DNA from: Flavobacterium psychrophilum
GTDB taxonomy: Bacteria > Bacteroidota > Bacteroidia > Flavobacteriales > Flavobacteriaceae
Assembly: GCA_022730285.1 (NCBI GenBank)
Contig: DZCQ01000020.1
Span: forward strand, 31,995 to 37,643
Direction: 5' to 3'
Length of the DNA: 5,649 nt
In this document: piece by piece, positions 1-5,581 of the stretch
How positions within the stretch are numbered: the first letter of the stretch is position 1
How the letters are laid out: each line of letters opens with the position of its first letter
Notes under the pieces: model-generated
Told to the model about the DNA's origin: nothing
The model's input: only the letters and a program-made list of their open reading frames with translations
Database searches by the model: none
Position numbers and translations under genes: made by a program

Positions 1-593
1 CCTATTCCTAGTTGAGGCAATTTATCTGTTAATGGAATCCAGTTTGCTCCAGAATTACTACTTTTCCATAACCCCCCACCAGGAGTTCCTACATACCATA
101 TTTTTGCGTCTTTTGGATCTACAGCAATACAACTTGTTCTTGCTTGTCCAGGAGCCCAAGAACTTGTATATTTCATAGCTTCACCCATAGAGAACCAATT
201 GTTTGAGCTAACACTAGCACGGTTTGCTTCCTCTCCTAAAGATGGCTCTATATACTGAGTTTCTTTCTTTTGTAAATTCCACAATTCTAATGGATCTAAC
301 TTTTCAGGAAAATTTCCATTTTCATCTAGATTATTACCCCATACTTGTTCAAACCTTTTAAAAGGTTTGTACCCACTACCTTTTTCATCCTTATCATGAG
401 TTTTCCAATATTCTTCAAAAGACAGTTGCACTTCTTTGAATGTTGGTTTTTTTAGTAAACTCTGATCTCCTTTGGAATTTGCTAATTGAATAGAATCTGG
501 CTTCATTTTAGCCATCCATGGCCCATCATAATTGACCTGTGCCGATGCATTAATTACGAATAATAATAACAATGCGTAGTAGTACTGTTTCAT
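1..593 (-). CDS. Secreted BNR/sortilin-type beta-propeller protein, N-terminal part (runs off left edge)
   Basis: 197 codons plus two bases are present, starting at the ATG at 593; the C-terminus lies outside the window. Residues 1-18 (MKQYYYALLLLFVINASA, then Q) form a clear Sec signal peptide. About 100 residues of charged, aromatic-rich sequence follow (FEEYWK..., GSGYKPFKRFEQVW), a lead-in I recall from large exported Bacteroidota proteins. From about residue 150 the pattern changes to the first blade of a BNR/VPS10-like propeller: ARTSCIAVDPKDAKIWYVGTP, then GGGLWKSSNSGANW, which matches the S-x-D/N-x-G-x-x-W Asp-box theme. Members of this family often end in a type IX secretion sorting domain; that end is not visible here. 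The substrate cannot be inferred, because BNR repeats occur in sialidases, other glycosidases and adhesins alike. A TAnnTTTG promoter lies 44 bp upstream of the start, separating it from the receptor gene on the same strand. Confidence 0.8.
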   Translation of the reverse strand, partial: MKQYYYALLLLFVINASAQVNYDGPWMAKMKPDSIQLANSKGDQSLLKKPTFKEVQLSFEEYWKTHDKDEKGSGYKPFKRFEQVWGNNLDENGNFPEKLDPLELWNLQKKETQYIEPSLGEEANRASVSSNNWFSMGEAMKYTSSWAPGQARTSCIAVDPKDAKIWYVGTPGGGLWKSSNSGANWIPLTDKLPQLGI

Positions 594-636
594 TTTTAAA
601 ATGTGTTTAAATTATTAAAATGTTGTATAACAGCCG

Positions 637-644
637 CAAAAATA
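637..644 (-). promoter_or_regulatory. Bacteroidota -7 promoter element for the BNR protein gene
   Basis: On the minus strand this reads TATTTTTG, an exact match to TAnnTTTG. It would give a leader of roughly 35-40 nt before the ATG at 593. No convincing TTG/TTTG -33 element is seen at the usual distance. It sits in the 144-bp gap after the receptor stop codon, so the BNR gene can be transcribed independently. The rest of this gap is AT-rich, with only a 5-bp inverted repeat (667-671/678-682), too weak to call a terminator. Confidence 0.5.
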
Positions 645-737
645 ATATCTAAATCACTAATTAAAATTTGACCTTAATCAAAAAAGGATTTGTCATCATA
701 ATTTTTTCAAAAAACAATATAAAATGGAGTACAACTT

Positions 738-3002
738 TTATAATTTCAAAGTAATTCCAAGCAACAAATTTATACCAGCTTGTGGGTAATAAAAATTCTC
801 TGTAATTGCACTATCCGTAGAGTTTTGTGGACGATAAAAATAACTATATGTATAGCCATTGGAGACGTATTTTTTGTCAAAAATATTATTTATCATTGCA
901 TTAAAAATTATTTCGGAAATCCATTTTGGTTGCAGTTTAAAAGAAGCGTTCAAACTATTAACAAAATAACTAGGCATGCTTTTACTTTTGCTTGAAGTAT
1001 TATCTAAAAACTGTTTTCCAACATATTTAGAAACAAAGGAAAGTGTTAAATTTGTAGTTGGGCTAAATTGCAAGCTACTACCTAAGACTGTATTTGGGGA
1101 AAAAGCAATATCTGTGTTGTAGTATTTGGTAGTAATTGCCGAATAAGAAACCACATCGTAGGTTGTTGCGTCATATTGTGTGTCGTAAATCAAATAATTA
1201 AACTCTTTAATTTTGTTTTTACTAAAAGTCATTGTTGTATTTATCCTAAATTGTTTCCAAAATTGGTAACCAAATTCTATCTCTACACCAGCTCGATAAC
1301 TTTTAGAAACATTCTGACGAACTCCATTGCCTACATCATCTAGTTCTCCTGTTAAAACCAGTTGATTGTTATAATTCATAAAATAAACATTTGCATTTAC
1401 AAAGTAATTTTTATTTCTATGTTTATAACCAAATTCATAATCTATAAGTTGTTCTGCTAATGGTTCGGTTGGATTTTTAGTAATATCATCGCCATTTGGT
1501 TCTCTATTCCCAACAGCTATAGAACTATAAAAATTTGTATTAGAATTTGCAACATACGTTATTCCTGCTTTTGGATTAAAAAAAGAATAATTTTTATTTA
1601 CATCAATAGCTGTAACGCTAGATAGCAAACCTTCCGACTGAAAAGAAACACCTCTAAACTGTACATCGGCAAAAGCAATTATATTTTTAGTAATTTGATA
1701 CTCTGCTTTCATATAAAGATTAAAATCTTGTTTTAGCGAAGTACTTTCGTAATATTTTGTTTGGTATGGCAGTTGCACAGCAAAATTACTCCAAATAATT
1801 TCACCAAAATGCGAACCATCATATTTATTATAACCCCCACCAACACTAAAAAGCAAGTTGTCTTTCTGATAATTAAAAGAATAAACAAGTGCGTAAAAAT
1901 CACTTGTAGCCCATTTTCGCCTTATCACATCACCTTTATCCAATCCGTTCAAACTATTTGGAAAATACTTTTTAAATTGGTCTTGAACTTTATATTCTTC
2001 ATAATATCCTTTTCCTGGTGTAAAATTCCCAGAAATACTAGCAGAAATAGCATTATTAAAACGATGAGAAAAATGTAATTGATAATGGTTTTGTTCGTAA
2101 TTATCTACCTGATTTTCATAAGTGTAAAAATTATATGTTCTTCCAGACTGTAATAAATTTGAAGCCTCTGCATCTGAAGAATAATTTCTTGCAACAAATG
2201 CATTGATCCCAGCAACATCATTATTTACAACAGCTTCTGGAGTACCATACCAAGATTGGTAGGTTATTTCTTTTCCTCCAAAAACAATTGCTTTAATAGT
2301 TGTTTTAGTATTTACAAAACCCATTTCAGCATAAAAAGATTTCAAATCAGAAAAAGCTCTATCTATATAACCATTGCTTTCTACTTTAGATAACCTTCCT
2401 TCCGCATACAAGCCCTTTTTAATGCCAGAACCTAAACTTAAAGAATGTTTTATTGTTCCAAAAGACCCAAAACTATTAGATAATGTTGCATAACTAACAA
2501 CAGATGGTTCTAATGTTCTTAAATTTAAACTAGCACCAAACGCACCCGAACCATTTGTAGAGGTACCTACCCCTCTTTGCAACTGAATGTCTTCGACAGA
2601 GGTAATAAAATCTGGAATATCCACAAAATAAGTGCCTTGACTTTCAGCATCGTTATAAGGTATTCCATTAATGGTAACATTAATGCGTGTAGCATCGCTT
2701 CCACGAACACGCATACTTGTATAACCTACACCAGCTCCAGCATCGGAAGTGGTAACAACAGAAGGCATTTGGTCTAGCAAAAAAGGTAAATCTTGCCCTA
2801 AATTAATTGAGGCTAATTCCTGTTTAGTAGAATTACTAAATGTAAAAGGAGATTTGGCTTTAAGTCTCGTAGAACTGAGTAGAACTTCGGCTAATGAATT
2901 AGTTTTAGTACTATCTTGCACAATTTCTTGGGCGTAAGTACAAAAAGAAAATAAAGAAAAAACAAGTGCTTTTTCCATATTAAAACGCATAAAATTTTTC
3001 AT
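738..3002 (-). CDS. TonB-dependent outer-membrane receptor, TPP-riboswitch controlled, probable thiamin or thiamin-precursor receptor
   Basis: A 754-residue outer-membrane beta-barrel that takes up its ligand using energy from TonB/ExbB/ExbD. Residues 1-24 are a signal peptide (hydrophobic VFSLFSF, then CTYAQ). A TonB-box-like segment, LAEVLLSSTR, follows at about 37-46. The plug domain spans about 50-165, with the family-typical SMRVRGSDATRINVTINGIPYND, then IQLQRGVGTSTNGSGAFGASLNLRT. The rest is barrel with alternating aromatic strands and an ending (AGINLLLGITLKL) like a final barrel strand. There is no N-terminal carboxypeptidase-regulatory-like domain, so it is the simple receptor type rather than SusC-like. 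The start at 3002 is preferred over Met5 and Met9 because it gives a positively charged n-region. The protein alone does not reveal the ligand. Thiamin or its pyrimidine moiety is inferred from the TPP aptamer in its leader, as in the TPP-regulated Bacteroidota outer-membrane receptors (omr1) described in comparative genomics. No thiamin gene is adjacent. Confidence 0.9.
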   Translation of the reverse strand: MKNFMRFNMEKALVFSLFSFCTYAQEIVQDSTKTNSLAEVLLSSTRLKAKSPFTFSNSTKQELASINLGQDLPFLLDQMPSVVTTSDAGAGVGYTSMRVRGSDATRINVTINGIPYNDAESQGTYFVDIPDFITSVEDIQLQRGVGTSTNGSGAFGASLNLRTLEPSVVSYATLSNSFGSFGTIKHSLSLGSGIKKGLYAEGRLSKVESNGYIDRAFSDLKSFYAEMGFVNTKTTIKAIVFGGKEITYQSWYGTPEAVVNNDVAGINAFVARNYSSDAEASNLLQSGRTYNFYTYENQVDNYEQNHYQLHFSHRFNNAISASISGNFTPGKGYYEEYKVQDQFKKYFPNSLNGLDKGDVIRRKWATSDFYALVYSFNYQKDNLLFSVGGGYNKYDGSHFGEIIWSNFAVQLPYQTKYYESTSLKQDFNLYMKAEYQITKNIIAFADVQFRGVSFQSEGLLSSVTAIDVNKNYSFFNPKAGITYVANSNTNFYSSIAVGNREPNGDDITKNPTEPLAEQLIDYEFGYKHRNKNYFVNANVYFMNYNNQLVLTGELDDVGNGVRQNVSKSYRAGVEIEFGYQFWKQFRINTTMTFSKNKIKEFNYLIYDTQYDATTYDVVSYSAITTKYYNTDIAFSPNTVLGSSLQFSPTTNLTLSFVSKYVGKQFLDNTSSKSKSMPSYFVNSLNASFKLQPKWISEIIFNAMINNIFDKKYVSNGYTYSYFYRPQNSTDSAITENFYYPQAGINLLLGITLKL

Positions 3003-3096
3003 TCGTAAATATTTTTTTACAAATAAAAGGGGTAATTATTTTTTAAATTAGTGAAATAAATTAACAACAATAGAAATAACGTGCACATTATTAATT
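3003..3096 (-). promoter_or_regulatory. Putative expression platform of the TPP riboswitch
   Basis: This is the untranslated stretch between the aptamer and the receptor ATG. It holds a 7-bp hairpin with a TGCA loop (3075-3092, stem AATAATG/CGTTATT including one T-G wobble). It also holds the minus-strand sequence ACCCCTTT (3026-3033), the exact complement of AAAGGGGT in the aptamer (3168-3175). ACCCC would lie in the loop of a weak AU hairpin (AAATAA/TTATTT). No GC-rich stem followed by a T-run is present, so a classical intrinsic terminator is not evident. Control by translation or by alternative pairing is more likely, but this is inference. Confidence 0.4.
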
Positions 3097-3181
3097 TGTC
3101 ATTTTTTCCCTTGGCAACATTACTTGCCCAGGTTCTTTGGGTATAATCTCAGCTCGTTATTTAGAGCACCCCTTTGAGACA
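3097..3181 (-). ncRNA. TPP riboswitch (THI element)
   Basis: Read on the minus strand, the hallmark TPP aptamer blocks occur in order. P2 5' strand GGGGTGC is followed by a short P3 (GCTC/GAGC around an 8-nt loop), then the conserved CTGAGA. The P2 3' strand ATACCC comes next, then AAAGAACCT (P4 5' side). P5 is GGCAA/TTGCC with loop GTAATG, and the P4 3' side ends in the diagnostic AAGGGAA. P1 is short, TGTC/GACA. P3 is the minimal form without insertion. The aptamer binds thiamin pyrophosphate and normally lowers expression of the gene downstream when TPP is plentiful. That gene here is the TonB-dependent receptor, whose ATG lies 94 nt beyond the aptamer. Confidence 0.93.
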
Positions 3182-3184
3182 GGA

Positions 3185-3192
3185 CAAAGATA
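3185..3192 (-). promoter_or_regulatory. Bacteroidota -7 promoter element for the riboswitch/receptor transcript
   Basis: The minus strand reads TATCTTTG, an exact TAnnTTTG match. It lies only about 4 nt upstream of the aptamer P1 helix, so transcription would start essentially at the first base of the riboswitch. A T-run at 3211-3216 occupies the -33 zone, without a clean TTTG. It is divergent to the queE promoter at 3243-3250; the two -7 boxes are 50 bp apart and must share the AT-rich DNA between them. Confidence 0.65.
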
Positions 3193-3242
3193 GCACAAAA
3201 ATTAATATTTAAAAAATTAATTTTATAAATACCAAAAAACAG

Positions 3243-3250
3243 TACCTTTG
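3243..3250 (+). promoter_or_regulatory. Bacteroidota -7 promoter element for queE
   Basis: TACCTTTG matches TAnnTTTG exactly and lies 21 bp before the queE ATG at 3272, implying a very short leader of roughly 15 nt. The final TTG of this box is in frame with queE, and gene callers may take it as an alternative start. A start inside the -7 element would not be transcribed, so the box decides in favour of the ATG. Confidence 0.6.
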
Positions 3251-3271
3251 CACACATTTAAGAACTACATA

Positions 3272-3904
3272 ATGCTAAAAAAAGAAATTCAAATTGCGGT
3301 AGAAAAAGGAAATATGTTACCTCTTATGGAAGAATTTTACACCATACAAGGGGAAGGTTATCATACAGGTACTGCGGCATATTTTATTAGAATTGGAGGT
3401 TGTGATGTTGGCTGCCATTGGTGTGATGTAAAAGAAAGTTGGAATGCCACACTACACCCACCCACAGCAATAGAAATTATTGTAAGTAATGCAAAAAAAT
3501 TAGCAAAAACAATTGTAATTACTGGTGGAGAACCACTTATGTGGAATATGGAACCCGTAACCAAAGAATTGCAGGCTCAAAATTTAAAAGTACATATTGA
3601 AACCTCAGGTGCATATCCTCTATCTGGAATATGGGATTGGATTTGTTTATCACCTAAAAAAAACAAACTCCCTTTGGATTTAATTTACAAAGAAGCAAAT
3701 GAGTTAAAAATGATAATTCACAATAAGCATGATTTTGTTTTTGCCGAAGAACAAGCTAATAAAACCAATAAAGATGCCATTCTATTCTTGCAACCAGAGT
3801 GGAGTAAAAAAGAAGAAATAACACCTTTAATTGTTGATTATGTGATGAATAACCCAAAATGGAGAATTTCATTGCAAACACATAAATACCTCAATATACC
3901 TTGA
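3272..3904 (+). CDS. queE: 7-carboxy-7-deazaguanine synthase (radical SAM)
   Basis: A 210-residue cytosolic enzyme that converts 6-carboxy-tetrahydropterin to 7-carboxy-7-deazaguanine, the ring-contraction step on the way to preQ0 and queuosine in tRNA. The N-terminal block MEEFYTIQGEGYHTGTAAYFIR (19-40) is typical of QueE. The Fe-S cluster ligands are Cys44, Cys48 and Cys51 in CDVGCHWC, the radical-SAM CxxxCxxC spacing. The SAM-binding TGGEP is at 84-88, followed by IETSG (109-113) and the LSPKK motif. The C-terminus QTHKYLNIP is the ending I recall for Bacteroidota QueE. The length is that of the short QueE form and nothing is missing. The ATG at 3272 is chosen over an in-frame TTG at 3248, which lies inside the promoter. 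No other queuosine gene (queC, queD, queF) is adjacent. Confidence 0.95.
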   Translation: MLKKEIQIAVEKGNMLPLMEEFYTIQGEGYHTGTAAYFIRIGGCDVGCHWCDVKESWNATLHPPTAIEIIVSNAKKLAKTIVITGGEPLMWNMEPVTKELQAQNLKVHIETSGAYPLSGIWDWICLSPKKNKLPLDLIYKEANELKMIIHNKHDFVFAEEQANKTNKDAILFLQPEWSKKEEITPLIVDYVMNNPKWRISLQTHKYLNIP

Positions 3905-3948
3905 TTTTAAAATAACAGTTTAGTAACACTACACTAACTTAATATATA

Positions 3949-3956
3949 TAATTTTG
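3949..3956 (+). promoter_or_regulatory. Bacteroidota -7 promoter element for the TonB-domain protein gene
   Basis: TAATTTTG fits TAnnTTTG and lies 44 bp before the ATG at 4001. No clear TTG-type -33 element is seen at normal spacing; the nearest candidate, TTTAG near 3919-3923, is slightly too far. Its last five bases are inside the 5' arm of the inverted repeat at 3952-3985. Confidence 0.45.
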
Positions 3957-3985
3957 AATTTTCTAATGAACTAGAAAATTCAAAA
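3952..3985. repeat. Perfect 14-bp inverted repeat, 6-bp spacer
   Basis: The left arm at 3952-3965 (TTTTGAATTTTCTA) is exactly reverse-complementary to the right arm at 3972-3985, with ATGAAC between. It lies in the 96-bp gap between queE and the TonB-domain gene and overlaps the predicted -7 box. It could be a DNA operator, or a hairpin at the end of the queE transcript. It has few G-C pairs and no T-run after it, so a standard terminator is unlikely. Confidence 0.6.
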
Positions 3986-4000
3986 ATTAAATTATTTTCC

Positions 4001-4393
4001 ATGAAAAAGATTCTTTTATTCCTATTTTCCTTTTTTTTAATGCAAATAATAATTGCCCAAAACACCTCAAAACAAATAATAGAACCACCTATTAAGTATG
4101 AAGAGGTAGATTTTAAACCAGTATATCCTGGCGGATTTAAGGAGTTTATGCAGTTTATTGCTAACAATTTTCAAAATCCTGAGATAGAAGATTTATCTGG
4201 GGTTGTTAAAGTAAGTTTTGTAATAGAAAAAAATGGAGAAGTTGATGATGTAATAATTTTAAATGACCTTGGATATGGGACTGGGAAAGAAGCAAAACGA
4301 GTATTACTAAAATGTCCAAAATGGAGTCCTGGGGAACAAAATGGATTACCCGTTCGAGTGCTTTTTGAACTTCCTATTTCTATTAAAAATTAA
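4001..4393 (+). CDS. Small exported protein with a TonB C-terminal domain
   Basis: 130 residues. Residues 1-20 form a signal peptide or signal anchor (MKKILLFLFSFFLMQIIIAQ). A short linker of about 20 residues follows, then a TonB C-terminal-type domain at about 40-128. Family features are YPGG at 42-45, IANNFQNP, VVKVSFVIEKNGEVDDVIILNDLGYGTG, PKWSPGEQNGLPVRV and the final strand LFELPI. In canonical TonB this domain contacts the TonB box of outer-membrane receptors. Here the long proline-rich spacer that crosses the periplasm is missing and the protein is about half the usual length. It could be a periplasmic relative with another role rather than a working energy transducer. No exbB or exbD is beside it. 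It is on the same strand as queE but has its own promoter candidate. The 40 bp after its stop separate it from convergent tdh and contain no convincing terminator. Confidence 0.82.
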   Translation: MKKILLFLFSFFLMQIIIAQNTSKQIIEPPIKYEEVDFKPVYPGGFKEFMQFIANNFQNPEIEDLSGVVKVSFVIEKNGEVDDVIILNDLGYGTGKEAKRVLLKCPKWSPGEQNGLPVRVLFELPISIKN

Positions 4394-4433
4394 CTTTTTG
4401 ATATTCATTAATTCTTTATTTTGAGTTACTTTG

Positions 4434-5387
4434 TTAAGGATAAACATTTTTAAGCAATTGCAAAAACATTTCAGAAACCATTGCTTGCATATCAAATTTA
4501 TTTTTCCAATGCCAATCTTTTCTAGCACAACTATCATCTATACTTGCAGGCCATGAATCTGCAATTTTTTGACGAAAATCAGGATTATATTCTATTTTAA
4601 AATCAGGATAATACTTTTTAATTTCTTCGGAAATTTCGGCTGGAGTAAAACTCATTGCGGCCAAATTATAAGAGGAACGAATTTTAATTTTTTCTGATGG
4701 AGCCTGCATAATTTGGATAGTCGCTTCAATTGCATCGTTCATATACATCATTGGCAGTTCGGTATTAGAGTCTAAAAATGAGGTATATTCTCCTTTTTTT
4801 ATTGCTTGATGAAAAATATCTACTGCATAGTCTGTGGTGCCTCCACCTGGCGGTGTACTCCAGCTTATAAGTCCTGGGTATCTAATACTCCGCACATCTA
4901 CTCCATATTGTACATGGTAGTATTCACACCATCTTTCTCCAGCTTGTTTGCTAATGCCATATACAGTAGAGGGTTCCATTATGGTATATTGCGGGGTGTT
5001 AAATCGTGGTGTTGTTGGGCCAAATACTGCAATACTAGATGGCCAAAAAACTTTTTTTATCTTTCCTATTTTGGCTAAATTCAATACATGAAAAAGTGAG
5101 TTCATGTTTAAATCCCAAGCAAATGCTGGGTTTTTTTCAGCAGTTGCAGATAATAAAGCTGCCATCAAATAAACATCGGTGATTTGGTATTTTTCTACCA
5201 AACTCTCTATTTGATTATAATCTAATGCATTTACAACTTCAAAAATACCATTATTAACCACATCTATATGAAGTTTTCTTATATCTGAGGCTATTACATT
5301 TTCTACTCCATAAATTTTTCGTAATTTATCTGTAAGTTCTGTTCCTATTTGCCCACAAGCTCCTATTATTAAAATTTTGGTTTCCAT
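4434..5387 (-). CDS. tdh: L-threonine 3-dehydrogenase, SDR (epimerase-like) type
   Basis: A 317-residue cytosolic enzyme predicted to oxidise L-threonine to 2-amino-3-ketobutyrate with NAD+. The Rossmann motif GACGQIG (Gly9, Gly12, Gly15) opens the protein. Asp35 at the end of the second strand (VIASDIRK) fits NAD rather than NADP binding. The extended-SDR catalytic residues are Ser117/Ser118 (WPSSIAVFG), Tyr143 and Lys147 (STVYGISK). The segments PGLISWSTPPGGGTTDYAVDIF and ELPMMYMNDAIEATI are those I associate with bacterial and archaeal SDR-type threonine dehydrogenases, distinct from the zinc medium-chain Tdh of E. coli. Length is normal. The ATG at 5387 is chosen over an in-frame TTG 30 bp upstream, which lies just before the -7 box and would not be in the transcript. 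The partner 2-amino-3-ketobutyrate ligase (kbl) is not in the window. A generic NAD-dependent epimerase is the main alternative. Confidence 0.88.
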   Translation of the reverse strand: METKILIIGACGQIGTELTDKLRKIYGVENVIASDIRKLHIDVVNNGIFEVVNALDYNQIESLVEKYQITDVYLMAALLSATAEKNPAFAWDLNMNSLFHVLNLAKIGKIKKVFWPSSIAVFGPTTPRFNTPQYTIMEPSTVYGISKQAGERWCEYYHVQYGVDVRSIRYPGLISWSTPPGGGTTDYAVDIFHQAIKKGEYTSFLDSNTELPMMYMNDAIEATIQIMQAPSEKIKIRSSYNLAAMSFTPAEISEEIKKYYPDFKIEYNPDFRQKIADSWPASIDDSCARKDWHWKNKFDMQAMVSEMFLQLLKNVYP

Positions 5388-5405
5388 AGTTAGTTGTATA
5401 TAATG

Positions 5406-5413
5406 CAAAGATA
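5406..5413 (-). promoter_or_regulatory. Bacteroidota -7 promoter element for tdh
   Basis: The minus strand reads TATCTTTG, identical to the box in front of the riboswitch, and lies 18 bp upstream of the tdh ATG. The leader would therefore be only about 12 nt. A TTTG at 5428-5431 (minus strand) could act as the -33 element but is closer than usual, with 14 bp between. Confidence 0.6.
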
Positions 5414-5427
5414 ACAATTTGAAAAAA

Positions 5428-5500
5428 CAAATGCTAGATACTCGCTATATTAAACTTATTTCCCCAACAATTTTATTTTCCTGTTGGTTTGCAAATGCTA
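5428..5500. repeat. Pair of 9-bp direct repeats in the divergent tdh promoter region
   Basis: CAAATGCTA occurs at 5428-5436 and again at 5492-5500, start to start 64 bp. Between them lies a 6-bp inverted repeat, CCAACA (5464-5469) and TGTTGG (5482-5487). The 194-bp gap between tdh and the next gene holds these plus two opposed promoters. The repeats may be binding sites for a shared regulator but could be chance in AT-rich DNA. Confidence 0.25.
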
Positions 5501-5525
5501 AACTAGGTTTTTATGAATAATTTGA

Positions 5526-5533
5526 TAGCTTTG
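5526..5533 (+). promoter_or_regulatory. Bacteroidota -7 promoter element for the right-edge gene
   Basis: TAGCTTTG fits TAnnTTTG and lies 48 bp before the ATG at 5582. The T-run at 5508-5512 is nearer than a usual -33 element. Confidence 0.5.
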
Positions 5534-5581
5534 CAAAAAGTGCGTTTTTAAAATTTAACAAAAAAATCGTTCTACTGGGTT

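Noticed and set aside
702..714. TTTTTT-C-AAAAAA palindrome after the receptor gene as a terminator
   Set aside because: A one-base loop and pure A-T stem cannot form a stable RNA hairpin.
780..2937. Plus-strand open frames of 62-105 codons inside the receptor gene (780-995, 1761-2078, 2577-2777, 2749-2937)
   Set aside because: They lie opposite a full-length, clearly homologous receptor, show no family features, and have a composition expected of antisense frames.
3075..3092. Hairpin after the TPP aptamer as an intrinsic terminator
   Set aside because: Only 7 bp, mostly A-U with one wobble pair, and followed by mixed rather than continuous U; too weak to call a terminator.
3361..3564. Minus-strand frame inside queE
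   Set aside because: It is antisense to the conserved radical-SAM core of queE and has no recognisable motif.
3934..4167. Minus-strand frame of 77 codons across the queE-TonB gap and the TonB-domain gene
   Set aside because: It crosses the inverted repeat and is antisense to a well-supported signal peptide; no homology signs.
4391..4428. TAACT/AGTTA inverted repeat between the convergent genes as a bidirectional terminator
   Set aside because: Only 5 bp with a 28-nt loop and no adjacent GC stem.
4346..4537. Minus-strand frame of 63 codons across the convergent ends of the TonB-domain gene and tdh
   Set aside because: It overlaps the conserved ends of two real genes in other frames and has no promoter or family features.
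4806..5078. Plus-strand frame of 90 codons inside tdh
   Set aside because: Antisense shadow of the conserved dehydrogenase sequence containing the Tyr-x-x-x-Lys motif.
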